Source: DATJFQ01 sp035495555
GTDB lineage: Bacteria; Acidobacteriota; Vicinamibacteria; Vicinamibacterales; 2-12-FULL-66-21
Assembly (NCBI GenBank): GCA_035495555.1
Contig: DATJFQ010000065.1
Span: forward strand, 1 to 6,092
DNA: 6,092 bases
Reading direction: 5' to 3'
Program-made: the position numbers and the translations under genes
Shown: one piece after another, positions 5,978 to 6,092 of the stretch
Layout: every line of letters begins with the position of its first letter
Numbering within the stretch: the stretch's first letter is position 1
Notes under the pieces: model-generated
Told to the model about the DNA's origin: nothing
What the model saw: the letters and a program-made list of their open reading frames with translations, nothing else
The model's database searches: none

Positions 5978-6092
5978 TGCACGCTCCCTTTGAATGCCGC
6001 GGACCCGCGGCCCGCCGGTCCGCTCCACTCCAGTCGCATGTCCCACGACCCTGACATCGCGAAATCTCCCTTCGCTTCGTACACGCCAGGGC
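5974..6092 (-). CDS. FixH/YtkA-like small protein, C-terminal fragment (5' part beyond window)
   Basis: The last 38 codons of a gene entering from the right edge, ending at TGA 5976-5974. The readable tail is PGVYEAKGDFAMSGSWDM followed by RLEWSGPAGRGSAAFKGSVQ. The pattern G-x-Y-x-A-x-x-x-F-x-M-x-G-x-W-D followed by a short beta strand resembles the C-terminus of FixH/YtkA-like immunoglobulin-fold domains. Such small, usually membrane-anchored or exported proteins are often found in copper-handling or metal-efflux clusters, which fits the TolC and adaptor genes that follow. Its stop overlaps the TolC ATG as ATGA, and its last codons hold that gene's ribosome binding site. The other two minus-strand frames here give no recognisable protein. 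Only a fragment is seen, so the family call is moderate. Confidence 0.62.
   Translation of the reverse strand, partial: PGVYEAKGDFAMSGSWDMRLEWSGPAGRGSAAFKGSVQ
5984..5989 (-). promoter_or_regulatory. Ribosome binding site supporting the ATG 5977 start of the TolC gene
   Basis: AGGGAG on the minus strand lies 6 bases before ATG 5977 and within the last codons of the FixH-like gene. It is the only good Shine-Dalgarno ahead of any candidate start for the TolC frame. Confidence 0.65.

Noticed and set aside
5978..6046. Longer TolC start at ATG 6046
   Set aside because: It would overlap the FixH-like fragment by more than 70 bases and has no Shine-Dalgarno; ATG 5977 fits the operon's overlap pattern better.

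Overview
The window is a dense, high-GC bacterial segment in which every supported gene lies on the minus strand, so transcription runs from high to low coordinates. No promoter, terminator, RNA gene, transposase or CRISPR array is visible, and no gene-free stretch exceeds a few dozen bases. The window looks like the interior of one long transcription unit cut at both ends. GC richness, the gene families (exported isoquinoline-1-oxidoreductase-type molybdoenzyme, Cus-type efflux genes) and short heptanucleotide arrays inside genes suggest an Acidobacteriota-like soil or sediment bacterium, possibly Vicinamibacteria. That placement is inference from pattern memory.

Layout in transcription order: (1) 6092-5974, the last 38 codons of a FixH/YtkA-like small protein; (2) 5977-4547, a TolC/CusC-type outer-membrane efflux protein; (3) 4550-3264, an RND/CusB-type periplasmic adaptor with a His/Met-rich linker; (4) 3255-2767, the two-[2Fe-2S] small subunit of a xanthine-oxidase-family molybdenum hydroxylase; (5) 2770-542, its Tat-exported molybdopterin-binding large subunit (isoquinoline 1-oxidoreductase beta type); (6) 542-1, the first about 180 codons of a D-2-hydroxyacid dehydrogenase. 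Three junctions (1/2, 2/3, 4/5) share the same 4-base ATGA overlap, 3/4 are 8 bases apart, and 5/6 can overlap by one base (TAGTG), so translational coupling is likely throughout.

Genes 1-3 form the outer two-thirds of a tripartite, probably metal (Cu/Ag-type), efflux system; the inner-membrane RND pump is not in the window and does not follow the adaptor, where it often sits. Genes 4-5 form a two-subunit periplasmic molybdenum hydroxylase without a FAD subunit. Gene 6 may act on a related metabolite, but no substrate can be read from the sequence.

The most unusual content is at the repeat level. The N-terminal coding regions of the two efflux genes contain several unrelated short repeat blocks: a perfect 30-bp inverted repeat whose arms are each four GGGATCS heptamers (adaptor linker), a GGTTCGN heptamer array between those arms, a YGTAGCC heptamer array directly after the TolC start codon, and an imperfect ACACAG-type hairpin just before the TolC signal peptide. 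They appear to have been accepted in frame at places where the protein tolerates disorder.
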